The notes: generated by a model from the letters alone, not told the origin. A DNA stretch of 46,518 bases from Streptococcus pseudopneumoniae (GCF_001074975.1 NZ_JUUO01000120.1:1-46518), one strand, 5' to 3'; shown: positions 11,427 to 21,264, counted from the first letter of the stretch. Made by a program: numbers and translations.

Positions 11427-12260
11427 ATGAGGAAAAAAACAATTGGTGAGGTTTTACGATTAGCTAGAATCAATCAGGGATTGAGTTTAGATGAATTGCA
11501 GAAAAAGACAGAAATCCAGTTAGATATGTTGGAAGCAATGGAAGCAGACGATTTCGATCAACTTCCAAGTCCTTTTTACACGCGTTCTTTCTTGAAAAAA
11601 TATGCATGGGCTGTTGAGTTAGATGACCAAATTGTTTTGGATGCTTATGATTCTGGGAGTATGATTACTTATGAGGAAGTGGATGTTGATGAAGATGAGT
11701 TGACAGGGCGCAGACGTTCAAGTAAGAAAAATAAGAAAAAAACATCATTTTTACCTTTATTTTATTTTATCCTTTTTGCTTTATCGATTTTAATTTTTGT
11801 GACCTATTATGTTTGGAACTATATTCAAACTCAACCAGAGGGGCCTTCTCTTTCTAATTACAGTGTGGTTCAATCAACAAGTTCAACTAGCTCTGTTCCC
11901 CAATCTTCAAGTAGTAGTTCATCTAGCAGTTCTTCTAGTGCAGAATCAGCTATAAGTGTATCAGGTGAAGGAAATCATGTGGAAATAGCTTATAAAACAA
12001 GTAAGGAAACTGCAAAATTGCAATTATCGGTTTCAGATGCTAGAAGTTGGGTCAGTATTTCCGAAAGTGAACTTGAAGGTGGAGTGACCTTATCATCGGA
12101 TAATAAAAGTGTGGAAACAACCGTTTCAACTAAAAATTCTGTAACCATTACTTTAGGTGTTGTAAAAGGTGTTGCTTTGATAGTAGATAATCAGACTGTT
12201 GATTTATCGAAATTAACAGCTTATACTGGGACAATTACGATAACCTTTACTAAGAATTAA
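11427..12260 (+). CDS. rodZ: RodZ-like cytoskeletal protein (HTH + TM + DUF4115)
   Basis: 277 residues. A cytoplasmic helix-turn-helix domain (residues 1-70, IGEVLRLARINQGLSLDELQ) and a Lys/Arg-rich linker precede one membrane helix (about residues 108-130, FLPLFYFILFALSILIFVTYY). Outside the cell a Ser/Thr-rich spacer containing an uninterrupted run of serines leads to a beta-rich C-terminal domain. RodZ links the MreCD/PBP elongasome to the membrane. Start: an ATG at 11418 touches the AGAAGGG ribosome site, whereas the ATG at 11427 has a 9-nt gap, so I chose the latter. The poly-Ser stretch is low complexity and likely length-variable. Confidence 0.88.
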   Translation: MRKKTIGEVLRLARINQGLSLDELQKKTEIQLDMLEAMEADDFDQLPSPFYTRSFLKKYAWAVELDDQIVLDAYDSGSMITYEEVDVDEDELTGRRRSSKKNKKKTSFLPLFYFILFALSILIFVTYYVWNYIQTQPEGPSLSNYSVVQSTSSTSSVPQSSSSSSSSSSSSAESAISVSGEGNHVEIAYKTSKETAKLQLSVSDARSWVSISESELEGGVTLSSDNKSVETTVSTKNSVTITLGVVKGVALIVDNQTVDLSKLTAYTGTITITFTKN

Positions 12261-12270
12261 GGAAAAACAA

Positions 12271-12816
12271 ATGAAAAAAGAACAAATTCCAAATCTCTTA
12301 ACAATAGGTCGAATTTTCTTTATTCCCATCTTTATCTTTATTTTAACGATAGGAAATTCGATAGAGAGTCATATAGTGGCAGCTATTATCTTTGCTGTTG
12401 CCAGTATTACAGACTATTTAGATGGATATTTAGCTCGTAAATGGAATGTGGTCAGTAATTTTGGTAAATTTGCAGATCCTATGGCGGATAAGTTACTAGT
12501 TATGTCGGCTTTTATTATGTTGATTGAGTTAGGTATGGCTCCGGCTTGGATTGTTGCAGTGATTATCTGTCGTGAGTTGGCTGTTACTGGTTTAAGGCTG
12601 TTACTGGTTGAAACTGGTGGAACAGTTTTAGCAGCAGCGATGCCTGGAAAAATTAAAACTTTCAGTCAGATGTTTGCGATTATTTTCTTGCTATTACATT
12701 GGACTTTGATTGGCCAAGTTCTACTTTATGTGGCCTTGTTTTTCACTATCTACTCTGGCTATGACTATTTCAAGGGTAGTGCCTATGTATTTAAAGGGAT
12801 ATTTGGTTCGAAATGA
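12271..12816 (+). CDS. pgsA: CDP-diacylglycerol-glycerol-3-phosphate 3-phosphatidyltransferase
   Basis: 181-residue membrane enzyme that makes phosphatidylglycerol phosphate, precursor of PG and cardiolipin. The CDP-alcohol phosphotransferase signature D-G-x2-A-R-x8-G-x3-D-x3-D is intact at residues 51-73 (DGYLARKW then GKFADPMAD). Several hydrophobic helices. It overlaps ecfA1 by 4 bp, so expression is coupled to the ECF module, a typical Lactobacillales arrangement. Confidence 0.95.
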   Translation: MKKEQIPNLLTIGRIFFIPIFIFILTIGNSIESHIVAAIIFAVASITDYLDGYLARKWNVVSNFGKFADPMADKLLVMSAFIMLIELGMAPAWIVAVIICRELAVTGLRLLLVETGGTVLAAAMPGKIKTFSQMFAIIFLLLHWTLIGQVLLYVALFFTIYSGYDYFKGSAYVFKGIFGSK

Positions 12817-13640
12817 AATCAATAATTGATGTAAAAAATCTTTCTTTTCGCTATAAGGAAAGTCAGGAATACTATGATGTGAAGGATATTACGTTTCACG
12901 TGAAACGTGGAGAATGGCTTTCGATTATAGGGCATAATGGTAGTGGTAAATCAACTACTGTCCGGTTAATTGATGGCTTATTGGAAGCGGAATCTGGAGA
13001 GATTGTAATAGATGGCCAACGTTTGACTGAGGAAAATGTTTGGAATATACGTCGTCAAATCGGTATGGTTTTTCAAAATCCAGACAATCAATTTGTTGGA
13101 GCGACTGTTGAAGATGATGTTGCTTTTGGTTTGGAAAATCAGGGACTTTCTCGTCAAGAAATGAAAAAGAGAGTGGAAGAAGCTCTGGATTTGGTTGGCA
13201 TGTTGGACTTTAAAAAGAGAGAGCCAGCGCGTCTATCAGGTGGTCAAAAGCAACGTGTGGCTATTGCAGGTGTTGTAGCCCTTAGACCAGCTATTTTAAT
13301 CCTAGATGAGGCAACGAGTATGCTGGATCCTGAGGGGCGTAGAGAACTCATTGAGACAGTAAAAGGAATTCGAAAAGACTATGATATGACAGTCATTTCC
13401 ATTACCCATGATTTGGAAGAAGTTGCCATGAGTGATCGTGTACTGGTCATGAAAAAAGGGGAAATTGAATCAACTAGTAGCCCAAGAGAACTTTTCTCTC
13501 GAAATGATTTAGATCAAATTGGATTAGACGATCCTTTTGCCAATCAATTAAAATATTCTTTGAGCCAGAATGGCTATGATTTACCTGAAAATTATTTGAC
13601 AGAAAGTGAGCTAGAGGATAAGCTATGGGAATTGCTCTAG
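12813..13640 (+). CDS. ecfA1: Energy-coupling factor transporter ATPase EcfA1
   Basis: 275-residue ABC ATPase of the shared ECF module that powers uptake of several vitamins through interchangeable S-components encoded elsewhere. Walker [10 protein letters not shown] is at residues 40-48, signature [13 protein letters not shown], and Walker [13 protein letters not shown]. It overlaps ecfA2 by 16 bp. No S-component lies in the operon, as expected for a group II module. Confidence 0.95.
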   Translation: MKSIIDVKNLSFRYKESQEYYDVKDITFHVKRGEWLSIIGHNGSGKSTTVRLIDGLLEAESGEIVIDGQRLTEENVWNIRRQIGMVFQNPDNQFVGATVEDDVAFGLENQGLSRQEMKKRVEEALDLVGMLDFKKREPARLSGGQKQRVAIAGVVALRPAILILDEATSMLDPEGRRELIETVKGIRKDYDMTVISITHDLEEVAMSDRVLVMKKGEIESTSSPRELFSRNDLDQIGLDDPFANQLKYSLSQNGYDLPENYLTESELEDKLWELL

Positions 13641-14464
13641 AAAATGTGAGTTTTACGTATCAAGAAGGGACTCCCTTAGCTTCAACAGCTTTGTCAGATG
13701 TTTCTTTGACGATTGAGGATGGTTCTTATACGGCTTTAATTGGCCATACAGGTAGTGGTAAATCAACTATTTTACAGCTGTTAAATGGTTTATTGGTGCC
13801 AAGTCAAGGGAGTGTGCGTGTTTTTGATACCTTCATCACTTCTACTTCTAAAAATAAAGATATTCGTCAAATTAGAAAGCGGGTTGGCTTGGTATTTCAG
13901 TTTGCTGAAAATCAGATTTTTGAAGAAACGGTTTTGAAAGACGTTGCTTTTGGCCCGAAAAATTTTGGAGTTTCTGAAGAAGATGCGGAGAAGATTGCGC
14001 GTGAGAAACTGGCTCTGGTTGGAATTGATGAATCACTTTTTGATCGTAGCCCGTTTGAGCTGTCAGGTGGACAAATGAGACGTGTCGCCATTGCAGGCAT
14101 ACTTGCCATGGAGCCAGCTATATTAGTCTTAGATGAACCCACAGCAGGCCTGGATCCTTTGGGCAGAAAAGAGTTGATGAATTTGTTCAAAAAACTCCAC
14201 CAGTCAGGGATGACCATTGTCTTGGTAACTCATTTGATGGATGATGTCGCTGAATATGCGAATCAAGTCTATGTGATGGAAAAGGGACGTTTAGTTAAGG
14301 GTGGGAAACCAAGTGATGTCTTTCAAGATGTTGTCTTTATGGAAGAAGTGCAGTTGGGAGTACCTAAAATCACAGCTTTTTGTAAACGATTGGCTGATAG
14401 AGGCGTGTCATTTAAACGATTACCGATTAAGGTAGAGGAGTTCAAGGAGTCGCTAAATGGATAG
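13625..14464 (+). CDS. ecfA2: Energy-coupling factor transporter ATPase EcfA2
   Basis: 279-residue partner ATPase of EcfA1. Walker [10 protein letters not shown], signature [14 protein letters not shown], Walker [14 protein letters not shown]. The C-terminal helical extension is typical of EcfA2. Its start lies inside ecfA1 and its end inside ecfT, so the three are translationally coupled. Confidence 0.95.
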   Translation: MGIALENVSFTYQEGTPLASTALSDVSLTIEDGSYTALIGHTGSGKSTILQLLNGLLVPSQGSVRVFDTFITSTSKNKDIRQIRKRVGLVFQFAENQIFEETVLKDVAFGPKNFGVSEEDAEKIAREKLALVGIDESLFDRSPFELSGGQMRRVAIAGILAMEPAILVLDEPTAGLDPLGRKELMNLFKKLHQSGMTIVLVTHLMDDVAEYANQVYVMEKGRLVKGGKPSDVFQDVVFMEEVQLGVPKITAFCKRLADRGVSFKRLPIKVEEFKESLNG

Positions 14465-15251
14465 TATGATTTTGGGGCGTTATATACCAGGGGATTCGAT
14501 TGTTCACCGATTGGATCCACGTAGCAAATTACTGGCTATGATGCTACTTATTTTGATTGTTTTTTGGGCTAATAATCCCTTGACGAATTTAATTCTTTTT
14601 ATAGCGACAGGGATATTTATTGCCTTGTCAGGAGTATCTCTTTCATTTTTTATTCAGGGCTTGAGGTCTATGTTTTTCTTGATTGCCTTCACAACTATCT
14701 TTCAATTGTTTTTCATTTCTAATGGGAATGTTTTATTTGAATTTTCGTTTGTGAGAATCACGGATTATGCGTTGCAACAAGCTGGAATTATTTTTTGTCG
14801 CTTTGTATTAATTATTTTCTTTTCAACTTTGTTAACCTTAACAACCATGCCCTTAAGTTTGGCATCAGCTGTTGAAGCTTTATTAGCACCTTTAAAACGT
14901 GTGAAAGTTCCAGTTCATGAAATTGGCCTAATGCTATCTATGAGTTTGCGTTTTGTTCCGACCTTAATGGATGATACGACGCGGATTATGAATGCACAGA
15001 AAGCGCGTGGAGTGGATTTTGGTGAAGGAAGCATCGTTCAAAAGGTGAAGGCTATGATTCCCATTTTGATTCCTCTTTTTGCGACAAGTTTAAAACGTGC
15101 AGATTCCTTGGCTATCGCTATGGAAGCGCGTGGTTATCAGGGTGGAAAAGGCAGAAGTCAATACAGACAATTGAAATGGACTCGAAAGGATACGCTGACC
15201 ATTCTTATTATTCTCGGACTTGGTTGTTGCTTATTTTTCTTAAAATCTTAG
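14457..15251 (+). CDS. ecfT: Energy-coupling factor transmembrane protein EcfT
   Basis: 264-residue membrane scaffold of the ECF transporter. About five hydrophobic helices, plus the two coupling-helix Ala-Arg-Gly motifs [12 protein letters not shown] and [12 protein letters not shown] that contact the ATPases. Last gene of the pgsA-ecfA1-ecfA2-ecfT run. Confidence 0.95.
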   Translation: MDSMILGRYIPGDSIVHRLDPRSKLLAMMLLILIVFWANNPLTNLILFIATGIFIALSGVSLSFFIQGLRSMFFLIAFTTIFQLFFISNGNVLFEFSFVRITDYALQQAGIIFCRFVLIIFFSTLLTLTTMPLSLASAVEALLAPLKRVKVPVHEIGLMLSMSLRFVPTLMDDTTRIMNAQKARGVDFGEGSIVQKVKAMIPILIPLFATSLKRADSLAIAMEARGYQGGKGRSQYRQLKWTRKDTLTILIILGLGCCLFFLKS

Positions 15252-15309
15252 TAGCTTTCAGGAATTGATAAAAAGTTACTGTAACAGTTTTTGATATAAA
15301 GGTAGGGAT

Positions 15310-16128
15310 ATGAACCGTTTTAAAAAATCAAAATATGTCATTATTGTTTTTGTCATTGTTCTGCTTGTCTCAGTTCTCTTAGCGACGACTTATTCAAGTA
15401 CAATTGTGACAAAATTAGGAGATGGAATCTCATTGGTTGATAGAGTTGTACAAAAACCTTTTCGGTGGTTTGATTCTATCAAATCAGATTTGGCTCATTT
15501 GACACGAACATATAATGAAAATGAAAGTTTGAAGAAACAGATTTACCAGTTAGAAGTTAGATCGAATGAGGCGGAAAGTTTAAAGACGGAAAATAAACAA
15601 CTGCGTCAATTGCTTGATATGAAGTCCAAGTTGCAAGCAACAAAGACTTTAGCAGCTGATGTTATTATGCGTTCACCAGTATCTTGGAAACAGGAATTGA
15701 CCCTGGATGCAGGCAAATCAAAAGGAGCTTCTGAGAACATGTTAGCTATTGCAAATGGTGGTTTGATTGGGAGTGTTTCAAAAGTAGAGGAAAACTCTAC
15801 TATAGTCAACCTTCTAACAAATACGGAAAATGCTGATAAGATTTCTGTTAAAATTCAACATGGTTCTACTACAATTTATGGAATTATTGTTGGCTATGAC
15901 AAGGAAAATGAAGTGCTTAAAATTAGTCAATTAAACAGTAATAGCGATATTAGTGCAGGAGATAAGGTGACAACTGGTGGATTAGGAAACTTTAACGTTG
16001 CGGATATTCCTGTTGGTGAAGTAGTTACCACAACGCATAGTACAGACTATTTGACACGAGAAGTAACTGTTAAATTGAGTGCAGATACTCATAATGTGGA
16101 TGTGATAGAATTAGTGGGGAATTCATAA
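15310..16128 (+). CDS. mreC: Rod shape-determining protein MreC
   Basis: 272 residues: cytoplasmic N-terminus, one membrane helix (about residues 9-30), a coiled coil (about 60-100: LTRTYNENESLKKQIYQLEVRSNEAE), then the two-lobed beta domain. In ovoid streptococci MreC organises peripheral peptidoglycan synthesis together with MreD and RodZ. Its TAA overlaps the mreD ATG by 1 bp. The 58 bp upstream include GTTAC-T-GTAAC symmetry, and GGTAGGGAT supplies the ribosome site. Confidence 0.93.
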   Translation: MNRFKKSKYVIIVFVIVLLVSVLLATTYSSTIVTKLGDGISLVDRVVQKPFRWFDSIKSDLAHLTRTYNENESLKKQIYQLEVRSNEAESLKTENKQLRQLLDMKSKLQATKTLAADVIMRSPVSWKQELTLDAGKSKGASENMLAIANGGLIGSVSKVEENSTIVNLLTNTENADKISVKIQHGSTTIYGIIVGYDKENEVLKISQLNSNSDISAGDKVTTGGLGNFNVADIPVGEVVTTTHSTDYLTREVTVKLSADTHNVDVIELVGNS

Positions 16129-16622
16129 TGAGACAGTTGAAGCGGGTTGGAGTGTTTTTATTGCTTCCTTTCTTTGTTCTAATTGACGCCCATATTAGCC
16201 AGCTTCTGGGCTCATTTTTCCCCCATGTACATTTGGCTAGTCATTTTCTTTTTCTATTTCTCTTATTTGAGACGATAGAAGTATCAGAGTATTTCTACCT
16301 AGTCTATTGTTTTGTCATAGGCTTGGTTTACGATGTTTACTTTTTCCATCTAATAGGGATTGCAACTCTCTTATTTATCTTATTGGGAGCTTTTCTTCAT
16401 AAATTGAATAGTGTTATTTTGTTGAATCGTTGGACAAGAATCTTGGCTATGATTGTTATGAGTTTTCTATTTGATATGGGAGCTTATCTCTTTGCATTAG
16501 TGGTAGGTTTAACTGTAGATAGTCTGCCGATTTTTATCGTTTATAGCCTAGTACCATCCATGATTTTAAATCTTGTGTGGATGATTATTTTTCAGTTTAT
16601 TTTTGAAAAATATTATCTATAA
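16128..16622 (+). CDS. mreD: Rod shape-determining protein MreD
   Basis: 164-residue hydrophobic protein with about five membrane helices, family-typical length and sequence (VHLASHFLFLFLLFETIEVSEYFYLVYCFVIG begins the conserved core). Co-translated with mreC and followed by the pcsB promoter, the classical mreCD-pcsB order of streptococci. Confidence 0.93.
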   Translation: MRQLKRVGVFLLLPFFVLIDAHISQLLGSFFPHVHLASHFLFLFLLFETIEVSEYFYLVYCFVIGLVYDVYFFHLIGIATLLFILLGAFLHKLNSVILLNRWTRILAMIVMSFLFDMGAYLFALVVGLTVDSLPIFIVYSLVPSMILNLVWMIIFQFIFEKYYL

Positions 16623-16636
16623 GAAAGAAACAAAAA

Positions 16637-16680
16637 TGTAACAAAGGCGTAATATTCATTAGGCCTTTTTTTGGTATACT
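16637..16680 (+). promoter_or_regulatory. pcsB promoter with WalR (VicR)-type direct repeat
   Basis: TGTAAC-AAAGG-CGTAAT (16637-16653) matches the WalR/VicR direct repeat TGTWAH-N5-TGTWAH with one mismatch. An extended -10, TGGTATACT (16672-16680), follows without a good -35, as expected for an activator-dependent promoter. pcsB is a known key target of WalRK in pneumococcus. The same DNA can also form AAAGGC (16643-16648) / GCCTTT (16663-16668) plus T-run, a possible mreD terminator overlapping the site. Confidence 0.75.
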
Positions 16681-16715
16681 AGTATTGTCTTTAAAAGAAG
16701 GAGTATCTACGTAAT

Positions 16716-17903
16716 ATGAAGAAAAAAATCTTAGCGTCACTTTTATTAAGTACAGTAATGGTTTCTCAAGTAGCTGTTTTAACAACTGCGCATGCAGAAA
16801 CGACTGATGACAAAATTGCTGCTCAAGATAATAAAATTAGTAACTTAACAGCACAACAACAAGAAGCCCAAAAACAAGTTGATCAAATTCAGGAGCAAGT
16901 ATCAGCTATTCAAGCTGAGCAATCTAACTTGCAAGCTGAAAATGATAGATTACAAGCAGAATCTAAAAAACTTGAGAGTGAGATTACAGAACTTTCTAAA
17001 AATATTGTATCTCGTAATGATTCATTGCAAAAACAGGCTCGTAGTGCTCAAACAAATGGAGCTGCAACTAGCTACATCAATACAATTGTAAACTCAAAAT
17101 CAATTACAGAAGCTATTTCACGTGTTGCAGCAATGAATGAAATTGTATCTGCTAATAACAAAATGTTGGAACAACAAAAAGCAGATAAAAAAGCTATTTC
17201 TGAGAAACAAGTAGCAAACAATGACGCAATTAATACAGTAATTGCAAATCAACAGAAATTGTCTGATGATGCACAAGCTCTAACAACGAAACAAGCTGAG
17301 TTGAAGGCTGCAGAATTAAATCTTGCTGCTGAAAAAGCTACAGCAGAAGATGAAAAAGCAAGTTTGCTAGAGAAAAAAGCAGCAGCAGAAGCGGCAGCAA
17401 AAGCAGCAGCAGAGGCAGAAGCAGCTTATAAGGTAAAACAAGTAAGTCAACAACAAACAGTTGTTGCTTCTGGGAATACGACTTTTGCAGCACAGGTTCA
17501 AGCTGTAGCTTCTTCAGAATCAACAACATATACTCCTGTGGCAGTCAAACAACGCCCAACATACAGTACAAATGCTTCAAGTTATCCAATTGGTGAGTGT
17601 ACATGGGGAGCTAAAACATTAGCGCCTTGGGCTGGAGACTACTGGGGTAATGGAGCACAGTGGGCTACAAGTGCAGCTGCTGCAGGTTTCCGTACGGGAT
17701 CAACACCTCAAGTTGGAGCAATTGCATGTTGGAATGATGGTGGATATGGACACGTAGCGGTAGTCACTGCTGTAGAATCAACAACACGTATCCAAGTGTC
17801 AGAATCAAATTATGCTGGTAATCGTACGCTTGGCAATCACCGTGGGTGGTTCAATCCGACAACTACGTCGTCAGGTTTTGTAACATATATTTATGCAGAT
17901 TAA
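16716..17903 (+). CDS. pcsB: PcsB, secreted CHAP-domain peptidoglycan hydrolase for cell division
   Basis: 395 residues. A signal peptide of about 27 residues ends AHA-ETT. A long coiled coil (about 30-245) docks on FtsEX, an Ala-rich linker follows, and then a C-terminal CHAP amidase/endopeptidase domain. Catalytic Cys295 (GECTWG) and His346 (YGHVAVV) are present. Required for daughter-cell separation in pneumococci. Expressed from its own WalR-type promoter, with a terminator downstream. Confidence 0.96.
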   Translation: MKKKILASLLLSTVMVSQVAVLTTAHAETTDDKIAAQDNKISNLTAQQQEAQKQVDQIQEQVSAIQAEQSNLQAENDRLQAESKKLESEITELSKNIVSRNDSLQKQARSAQTNGAATSYINTIVNSKSITEAISRVAAMNEIVSANNKMLEQQKADKKAISEKQVANNDAINTVIANQQKLSDDAQALTTKQAELKAAELNLAAEKATAEDEKASLLEKKAAAEAAAKAAAEAEAAYKVKQVSQQQTVVASGNTTFAAQVQAVASSESTTYTPVAVKQRPTYSTNASSYPIGECTWGAKTLAPWAGDYWGNGAQWATSAAAAGFRTGSTPQVGAIACWNDGGYGHVAVVTAVESTTRIQVSESNYAGNRTLGNHRGWFNPTTTSSGFVTYIYAD

Positions 17904-17906
17904 TTA

Positions 17907-17936
17907 GAAAAGGAGACTTAATAGAGTCTCTTTTTT
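17907..17936 (+). terminator. pcsB terminator
   Basis: GAGACT (17913-17918) / AGTCTC (17925-17930) stem followed by six Ts. Confidence 0.85.
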
Positions 17937-17973
17937 AGTGGCGATAGCCTCTATAAAAAAGTTCTTAAAAAAC

Positions 17974-18002
17974 TTGAAAATATTGAAAAAGTATGGTAGA
18001 AT
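17974..18002 (+). promoter_or_regulatory. rpsB promoter
   Basis: TTGAAA (17974-17979), 17-bp spacer, TAGAAT (17997-18002). This gives a leader of about 110 nt before rpsB. Confidence 0.8.
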
Positions 18003-18007
18003 GAGAA

Positions 18008-18118
18008 CTGTCGTGTGAGCGATAATACTCATTCTTGATGAATTGTGAAGCTGTTGCCTTCGGGTCGTTTTGCAAGCTGAAATCAAGAAGAGGAAAAAAA
18101 CAAAAAGGAGAAATACTC
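18008..18118 (+). ncRNA. Structured 5-prime leader of rpsB (candidate S2 autoregulatory leader)
   Basis: The long leader can close on itself through TTCTTGAT (18032-18039) and ATCAAGAA (18082-18089), enclosing a GCC-UUCG-GGT tetraloop-type hairpin near 18056-18065. Ribosomal-protein leaders that fold like this often bind the encoded protein for feedback. That role is inference; only the pairing is seen. Confidence 0.45.
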
Positions 18119-18898
18119 ATGGCAGTAATTTCAATGAAACAACTTCTTGAGGCTGGTGTACACTTTGGTCACCAAACTCGTCGCTGGAACCCTAAGATGG
18201 CTAAGTACATCTTCACTGAGCGTAACGGAATCCACGTTATCGACTTGCAACAAACTGTAAAATATGCTGACCAAGCATACGACTTCATGCGTGATGCAGC
18301 AGCTAACGATGCAGTTGTATTGTTTGTTGGTACTAAGAAACAAGCAGCTGATGCAGTTGCTGAAGAAGCAGTACGTTCAGGTCAATACTTCATCAACCAC
18401 CGTTGGTTGGGTGGAACTCTTACAAACTGGGGAACAATCCAAAAACGTATCGCTCGTTTGAAAGAAATCAAACGTATGGAAGAAGATGGAACTTTTGACG
18501 TTCTTCCTAAGAAAGAAGTTGCACTTCTTAACAAACAACGTGCACGTCTTGAAAAATTCTTGGGTGGTATCGAAGATATGCCTCGTATCCCAGATGTGAT
18601 GTACGTAGTTGACCCACATAAAGAGCAAATCGCTGTTAAGGAAGCTAAAAAATTGGGAATCCCAGTTGTAGCGATGGTTGATACAAATACTGATCCAGAT
18701 GATATCGATGTAATCATCCCAGCTAACGATGATGCTATCCGCGCTGTTAAATTGATTACAGCTAAATTGGCTGACGCTATCATCGAAGGACGTCAAGGTG
18801 AAGATGCAGCAGCAGTTGAAGCAGAATTTGCAGCTTCAGAAGCTCAAGCAGATTCAATCGAAGAAATCGTTGAAGTTGTAGAAGGCGACAACGCTTAA
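18119..18898 (+). CDS. rpsB: 30S ribosomal protein S2
   Basis: 259-residue S2, starting [19 protein letters not shown], after AAGGAG. An upstream in-frame ATG at 18035 lies within the leader and is not used. Contains the canonical [18 protein letters not shown] and FVGTKKQA motifs and an acidic C-terminal tail. Very strong codon bias. First gene of the rpsB-tsf operon. Confidence 0.97.
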   Translation: MAVISMKQLLEAGVHFGHQTRRWNPKMAKYIFTERNGIHVIDLQQTVKYADQAYDFMRDAAANDAVVLFVGTKKQAADAVAEEAVRSGQYFINHRWLGGTLTNWGTIQKRIARLKEIKRMEEDGTFDVLPKKEVALLNKQRARLEKFLGGIEDMPRIPDVMYVVDPHKEQIAVKEAKKLGIPVVAMVDTNTDPDDIDVIIPANDDAIRAVKLITAKLADAIIEGRQGEDAAAVEAEFAASEAQADSIEEIVEVVEGDNA

Positions 18899-18919
18899 TT
18901 CATATAAATAGTAATTACC

Positions 18920-18955
18920 TAGGAGGGCGGGGCTTAGCCCGGCTCTCCTATTTTT
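18920..18955 (+). terminator. Intercistronic hairpin between rpsB and tsf (partial terminator)
   Basis: TAGGAG (18920-18925) pairs with CTCCTA (18945-18950), with a GC-rich interior that includes GGGCTTAGCCC, and is followed by TTTTT. Because tsf has no other obvious promoter, this probably attenuates rather than stops transcription, setting the S2:EF-Ts ratio. Confidence 0.8.
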
Positions 18956-18976
18956 AAAAAATATAGGAGAATCAAA

Positions 18977-20017
18977 ATGGCAGAAATTACAGCTAAACTT
19001 GTAAAAGAGTTGCGTGAAAAATCTGGTGCCGGTGTTATGGACGCTAAAAAAGCGCTTGTAGAAACAGACGGTGACATCGAAAAAGCGATTGAATTGCTTC
19101 GTGAAAAAGGTATGGCTAAGGCAGCTAAGAAAGCTGACCGTGTTGCTGCAGAAGGTTTGACTGGTGTTTATGTTAACGGTAATGTTGCAGCAGTTATTGA
19201 AGTAAACGCTGAAACTGACTTCGTTGCGAAGAACGCTCAATTCGTTGAATTGGTAAGTACTACAGCTAAAGTTATTGCTGAAGGAAAACCTGCTAATAAT
19301 GAAGAAGCACTTGCTTTGACAATACCTTCAGGTGAAACTCTTGAAGCTGCATACGTATCTGCAACAGCAACTATCGGAGAAAAAATCTCATTCCGTCGCT
19401 TTGCATTGATTGAAAAAACAGACGCACAACACTTTGGAGCTTACCAACATAACGGTGGACGTATCGGTGTTATTTCAGTTGTTGAAGGTGGAGACGAAGC
19501 TCTTGCTAAACAATTGTCAATGCATATCGCAGCGATGAAACCAACAGTTCTTTCTTACAAAGAATTGGATGAGCAATTCGTTAAAGATGAGTTGGCACAA
19601 TTGAACCACGTAATCGACCAAGACAACGAAAGCCGTGCAATGGTTAACAAACCAGCTCTTCCACACTTGAAGTATGGATCAAAAGCTCAATTGACTGATG
19701 AAGTAATCGCTCAAGCTGAAGCTGACATCAAAGCTGAATTGGCTGCAGAAGGCAAACCAGAAAAAATCTGGGACAAAATCATCCCAGGTAAAATGGATCG
19801 CTTCATGCTTGACAACACTAAAGTTGACCAAGCTTACACACTTCTTGCACAAGTCTACATCATGGATGACAGCAAGACAGTTGAAGCATATCTTGAATCA
19901 GTTAACGCTTCAGTAGTTGAGTTCGCTCGCTTTGAAGTTGGTGAAGGTATCGAAAAAGCTGCAAACGACTTCGAAGCTGAAGTTGCAGCTACAATGGCAG
20001 CAGCCTTGAATAACTAA
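18977..20017 (+). CDS. tsf: Elongation factor Ts
   Basis: 346-residue EF-Ts, the nucleotide exchange factor for EF-Tu. N-terminal UBA-like domain ([24 protein letters not shown]), the TDFVAKN motif at about residues 79-85, and a duplicated core. Streptococcal length. Codon usage is strongly biased, as for rpsB. Preceded by AGGAG. Confidence 0.97.
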   Translation: MAEITAKLVKELREKSGAGVMDAKKALVETDGDIEKAIELLREKGMAKAAKKADRVAAEGLTGVYVNGNVAAVIEVNAETDFVAKNAQFVELVSTTAKVIAEGKPANNEEALALTIPSGETLEAAYVSATATIGEKISFRRFALIEKTDAQHFGAYQHNGGRIGVISVVEGGDEALAKQLSMHIAAMKPTVLSYKELDEQFVKDELAQLNHVIDQDNESRAMVNKPALPHLKYGSKAQLTDEVIAQAEADIKAELAAEGKPEKIWDKIIPGKMDRFMLDNTKVDQAYTLLAQVYIMDDSKTVEAYLESVNASVVEFARFEVGEGIEKAANDFEAEVAATMAAALNN

Positions 20018-20023
20018 TAATTC

Positions 20024-20051
20024 AAAAGGAAGCTAAATTGCTTCCTTTTTT
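20024..20051 (+). terminator. tsf terminator
   Basis: Ten-bp perfect stem AAAAGGAAGC (20024-20033) / GCTTCCTTTT (20040-20049), 6-nt loop, T-run. Confidence 0.9.
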
Positions 20052-20097
20052 CTATGCAGTAGACTCCTATAGGGAGAGGTTTCTACTTTTCAAGGTA

Positions 20098-20202
20098 ATA
20101 CTCTTTGAAAATCAAATTCAAACCACGTCAGCTTCACCTTGCCGTACTAAAGTACAGCCTGCGGCTAGCTTCCTAGTTTGCTCTTTGATTTTCATTGAGT
20201 AT
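20098..20202 (-). repeat. BOX-type dispersed repeat (boxA-boxC form)
   Basis: The 105-bp block starts ATACTCTTTGAAAATC and ends GATTTTCATTGAGTAT, imperfect terminal inverted repeats. On the minus strand it reads ATACTCAATGAAAATCAAAG, then GCTAGCCGCAGGCTG, TACGGCAAGG and GACGTGGTTTGAA, recognisable BOX sequence of pneumococcus and close relatives. No boxB unit is inserted. It lies between the ends of the convergent tsf and cysK genes. BOX elements are mobile non-coding repeats that fold as stem-loops and can alter neighbouring expression. Confidence 0.88.
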
Positions 20203-20206
20203 AAAC

Positions 20207-20228
20207 AAAAAGCCCTATAATAAGGGCT
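20207..20228 (-). terminator. cysK terminator
   Basis: On the minus strand AGCCCT/AGGGCT (plus-strand arms 20211-20216 and 20223-20228) followed by TTTTT. Immediately beside the BOX. Confidence 0.8.
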
Positions 20229-20244
20229 AAATGTATTTAGGAGA

Positions 20245-21171
20245 CTACACTTCAAATTCATAGAGTGCTGTAGACAAATAACGTTCGCCGTTATCTGGTG
20301 CAAGAGCAAGAACTTTCTTACCTGTACCTAATTTCTTAGCAACTTCAATGGCTCCATAGATAGCTGCAGCTGAAGAAATACCAACAAGGAATCCTTCTTT
20401 TCCACCAATCTCACGGCCAAGTGCAAGAGCATTATCTGAGGTTACACGAACGATACCATCATAGGCATTTGTATCAAGTGTATCAGGAATAAATCCAGCT
20501 GAGATACCTTGAATTTTGTGAGGACCAGGTTTTTCACCAGATAGAATAGCAGATTCATCTGCTTCTACTGCATAAACTTGAATACCTGAATTTGCTGTTT
20601 TGAGTGCATGAGAAACACCAGAAATTGTTCCACCGGTACCAACTCCAGCAACAAAGGCATCTAATCCATCTTTACCGAAAGCAGCTAATATCTCAGCTCC
20701 TGTTGTTCTTTCGTGTACTTCTGGATTAGCTGGATTGTCAAATTGAAGAGGAAGGAAACCATCACGTTCAGCAGCGATTTCTTGAGCTTTAGCAATAGCA
20801 CCTTTCATTCCCTCACTACCAGGAGTTAGGACGAGTTCAGCACCATAAGCTTGAATAATCTTACGTCGTTCTACACTCATAGTTTCAGGCATAACGATGA
20901 CAACTTTATACCCTTTAGCAGCACCTACCCATGAAAGTCCAATACCAGTATTTCCACTTGTTGCTTCAACAATGGTAGAACCTGGTTTCAGAATACCATC
21001 TTGTTCAGCTTTTTCAATCATGCTAAGAGCAATACGGTCTTTTACAGATGAACCAGGGTTAAATGCTTCAAGCTTTACATAGACGTCCGCAGCACCTTCT
21101 GGCACGATGTTGTTGAGTTTAACGATCGGAGTTTGACCGATTAATTCAGTAATGTTGTTATAAATAGACAT
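20245..21171 (-). CDS. cysK: Cysteine synthase (O-acetylserine sulfhydrylase)
   Basis: 308-residue PLP enzyme that makes cysteine from O-acetylserine and sulfide. The PLP lysine lies in [12 protein letters not shown] (about residue 43). The substrate loop [10 protein letters not shown] and the phosphate-binding GTGGTISG are intact. Often named cysM in pneumococcal annotation, but the sequence is CysK-like. Monocistronic: own promoter upstream, terminator downstream. Confidence 0.95.
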   Translation of the reverse strand: MSIYNNITELIGQTPIVKLNNIVPEGAADVYVKLEAFNPGSSVKDRIALSMIEKAEQDGILKPGSTIVEATSGNTGIGLSWVGAAKGYKVVIVMPETMSVERRKIIQAYGAELVLTPGSEGMKGAIAKAQEIAAERDGFLPLQFDNPANPEVHERTTGAEILAAFGKDGLDAFVAGVGTGGTISGVSHALKTANSGIQVYAVEADESAILSGEKPGPHKIQGISAGFIPDTLDTNAYDGIVRVTSDNALALGREIGGKEGFLVGISSAAAIYGAIEVAKKLGTGKKVLALAPDNGERYLSTALYEFEV

Positions 21172-21200
21172 ATGAATACCTCTTTGTATAAGATATTTCT

Positions 21201-21229
21201 AGTATAACGCTATCTATACCATTTGTAAA
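21201..21229 (-). promoter_or_regulatory. cysK promoter
   Basis: On the minus strand TTTACA (21229-21224), 17-bp spacer, TATACT (21206-21201), 30 bp before the cysK start. Confidence 0.7.
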
Positions 21230-21235
21230 ATATAG

Positions 21236-21264
21236 AAATCCTATCGAAGTGATAGGATTTTTTT
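21236..21264 (-). terminator. Terminator downstream of the PH-domain gene
   Basis: Perfect 10-bp stem AAATCCTATC (21236-21245) / GATAGGATTT (21251-21260) with a 5-nt loop. The run of Ts is better on the plus strand, but the genes here are on the minus strand. Confidence 0.7.

Noticed and set aside
17338..17529. Leucine-rich minus-strand frame opposite pcsB
   Set aside because: It is the antisense of the Ala/Lys/Glu coiled-coil codons of PcsB, and its composition is an artefact.
18377..18796. Long open frames on the minus strand opposite rpsB (also 18854-19240 opposite the start of tsf)
   Set aside because: They mirror the strongly biased codons of rpsB and tsf, lack ribosome sites and resemble no known protein.
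20038..20220. Open frames across the BOX region on both strands
   Set aside because: They lie in repeat sequence and terminators and have no ribosome site.
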